Assembly (NCBI GenBank): GCA_017537105.1
Contig: JAFWBZ010000383.1
Span: 1 to 6,656 of the forward strand
From: Clostridia bacterium
Lineage (GTDB): Bacteria > Bacillota > Clostridia > Christensenellales > Aristaeellaceae
DNA: 6,656 nucleotides
Direction: 5' to 3'
A program made the translations under genes and the position numbers. Below are positions 5,055-6,656 of this stretch, in pieces. The first letter of the stretch is position 1, and every line of letters begins with the position of its first letter. Under the pieces are notes generated by a model that saw only the letters and a list, made by a program, of their open reading frames with translations, did no database searches and was not told where the DNA came from.

Positions 5055-6656
5055 TCAGTCTTGTAAAACCTTTCGGTCGAGTTGTCCGACGCGGTCCGCC
5101 TCCAGCACCATCTCCGCCTGGAGCATGGTCTGATTCATCGCCGAGGCGGGATAGCCGAGCAGGATTTCCGCCAGCACGGCAATGGTCAGCGCGCTGTCCG
5201 GAATGCCCAGCCGGGAAAAGATGGCCGTATAGGTCAGCAGCCCGATGCCGGCCACCGGCGGGGTCGCGGCATTCAGCGCCGCGCTCAGCGCGATGCCGGT
5301 CACAAACCACACCGCGGAAGTCTCGATCCCGTAGCAGCGGGCGGCGTAGAGCGCGAAGACCATGCAGGCGATGGTGCCCGCGGGCATGTATACAATGAGC
5401 CCGAGGGGAAGTCCGAAGTCCGCCAGCTCGCGGCCGACGCCCAGACGGCGCTCGCAGCACGCCTGATTGTCTCCATAGGCCGCGTCCACCGAGGCGTTCC
5501 GAAAGGCCACCAGAAAGGACCGCTTCACCTTGCGGACGAGTTTGCCCATCGGCACGCCCTTGGCAGCGCTGACACAGGCCAGCGCCGCCGCCATGCAGGC
5601 CAGCGCCAGCACGAGAAAGACTGCCAACGGCTGCCAGACGCCCAGCAGGACGGTCATGGAGTCGTTCCAGATGTCCAGGATCAGCAGCAGCGTCACGAAC
5701 AGCGGCGTCAGCGCGCCCACCCAGTCCGCGATGATCAGCGCGACCGCGTCCGCCTGCTCAATGACGGAGACCAGCCCTCCGGCCCGGGTGCCCGCCGTCA
5801 GCAGCGCATTTCCCAGCACCAGCGCCAGCAGGATCAACTGCGGCGAATCGCCCTCGATGATGGGCGTCAGCATGTCCTTGGGAAAGATCTGCAGGAAGAA
5901 GTCCAGCGTGTTGCTGACCTGTTCGCCCCGCAGGGGCAGAAACGCGAATTCCGGCCGGAACACCGCCATGGCCACCATCGAGCCAATCACCGCCATGAGG
6001 GTGCTCAGCAGGAGGAACCGGGTGATCAGGCGCTTGCCGCTCTTGCCCATCGTCGCCACGCTGCCGATGCTGCAGATGGCCGTCAGCACGGACAAAAACA
6101 CGATGGGGCCCGCCGCGGCGTTCAGCACGCGGAAGAACACGTCCCGGATCGGCGCCAGCACCGTGCGCAGCACCATGGCCTGAAAGTCCGCGGGCAGCAA
6201 CAGCTTCCCCAGGGCACCGATGCCCAGCCCGGCGGCGACAGACTCCAACAGCGTGATCGCGGGATTCTGCCGGATGCGGTTCATCCGGAGCTCCACGATG
6301 TTGACACCGTTCTGGTAGCGGTATTCCGGGTTCAGGCCCACGCTGCCCAGCAGGGACTTCACCCACTCGTCCTCGCCCTCCCGCGCGCCGGGCAGCGGGT
6401 TGAATGCCTCTCCCGCCAGCCGAAGCACGATTCTCGGGCGGCGGCGGCGCATACCCGTCTCCAGCGTGATCTCCGCCTCGTCGTCGAAGTGCTCCATCCA
6501 CTGCAGCATCGCTTCCTCCAGGGAAAGGCGAACGCGCAGCACGTTCGCGGTTTCCATCTTCATGGAGGTCAGAAAGCCCTCGATCTGCTCAGCGAACAGG
6601 TCCACGGTGGCGGCGGTCAGCATGCAGGTCTCGCTCTTGTTTTCGTATCCTTGAAA
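5055..6656 (-). CDS. RsbW-like domain fused to DAACS-family cation symporter homologue (5' end open at window edge)
   Basis: Membrane transporter homologue with an N-terminal cytoplasmic signalling-type domain. Residues are numbered from the ATG at 6623. Residues 1-114 resemble an RsbW-type ATPase: an N-box-like helix (LSLEEAMLQWMEHF, 33-46), a G1-like relic (GEAFNP, 71-76), and a closing strand pair (EYRYQNGVNIVELRM) that matches the end of the RsbW-like protein encoded downstream. The usual N-box Asn is Gln41, the G1 Asp is absent and there is no GGxG box, so ATP binding is doubtful. Residues about 119-510 are hydrophobic and follow the GltP/SdcS (DAACS) pattern: AAGPIVFLSVL, the segment at 248-275, GLPLG at 404-408 and a final helix around Asn497. 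Several residues that bind substrate or sodium in GltPh are replaced, so the substrate is unknown. The frame stays open for 11 codons upstream of 6623 to the window edge, and that ATG has only a weak ribosome site, so the true start is probably outside the window. First gene seen of the cluster. Confidence 0.88.
   Translation of the reverse strand, partial: FQGYENKSETCMLTAATVDLFAEQIEGFLTSMKMETANVLRVRLSLEEAMLQWMEHFDDEAEITLETGMRRRRPRIVLRLAGEAFNPLPGAREGEDEWVKSLLGSVGLNPEYRYQNGVNIVELRMNRIRQNPAITLLESVAAGLGIGALGKLLLPADFQAMVLRTVLAPIRDVFFRVLNAAAGPIVFLSVLTAICSIGSVATMGKSGKRLITRFLLLSTLMAVIGSMVAMAVFRPEFAFLPLRGEQVSNTLDFFLQIFPKDMLTPIIEGDSPQLILLALVLGNALLTAGTRAGGLVSVIEQADAVALIIADWVGALTPLFVTLLLILDIWNDSMTVLLGVWQPLAVFLVLALACMAAALACVSAAKGVPMGKLVRKVKRSFLVAFRNASVDAAYGDNQACCERRLGVGRELADFGLPLGLIVYMPAGTIACMVFALYAARCYGIETSAVWFVTGIALSAALNAATPPVAGIGLLTYTAIFSRLGIPDSALTIAVLAEILLGYPASAMNQTMLQAEMVLEADRVGQLDRKVLQD

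Noticed and set aside
5029..5055. Short direct repeat TTGCAGG in the symporter-STAS gap
   Set aside because: Only two seven-base copies, partly near the coding end; no operator-like symmetry, so it may be chance.

Overview
The window is a single minus-strand gene cluster from a GC-rich bacterium (about 60% G+C by eye). Seven protein-coding genes all read right to left with short gaps, so they probably form one operon. Strong AGGAGG-type ribosome binding sites, two GTG starts, RsbV/RsbW-like switch proteins and a TIGR02172-type kinase suggest a GC-rich member of the Clostridia (Bacillota), perhaps from the gut or rumen. That assignment is an inference from style, not from a marker gene.

In transcription order, from the right edge: (1) a dicarboxylate/amino-acid:cation symporter homologue (DAACS fold) with a degenerate RsbW-like ATPase domain at its N-terminus, open at the right edge; (2) a stand-alone STAS-domain anti-sigma-factor antagonist; (3) an intact RsbW/SpoIIAB-type ATP-binding anti-sigma factor or serine kinase; (4) a small HD hydrolase resembling the ppGpp hydrolase MESH1; (5) a protein joining a second STAS domain to an aminoglycoside-phosphotransferase-like kinase; (6) a Cof-type HAD phosphatase; (7) a MATE-family exporter that continues in frame into a second RsbW-like ATPase domain, cut by the left edge.

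The common thread is partner switching, in which a GHKL kinase binds and phosphorylates a STAS protein on serine. Here it appears in several forms: two STAS domains with very similar serine loops (one free, one fused to a kinase) and three RsbW-like domains (one free, one at the N-terminus of a transporter, one at the C-terminus of another). No sigma factor and no PP2C/SpoIIE-type phosphatase lies in the window. The simplest reading is a signalling unit in which phosphorylation-dependent STAS/GHKL contacts adjust membrane transport, with alarmone or small-molecule input from the HD hydrolase and the APH-like kinase. Each family is recognisable; the combination, and particularly the two transporter fusions, is the notable part.

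There is no gene-free stretch longer than 83 bases. I saw no tRNA, rRNA, mobile element, CRISPR array, convincing promoter or terminator.
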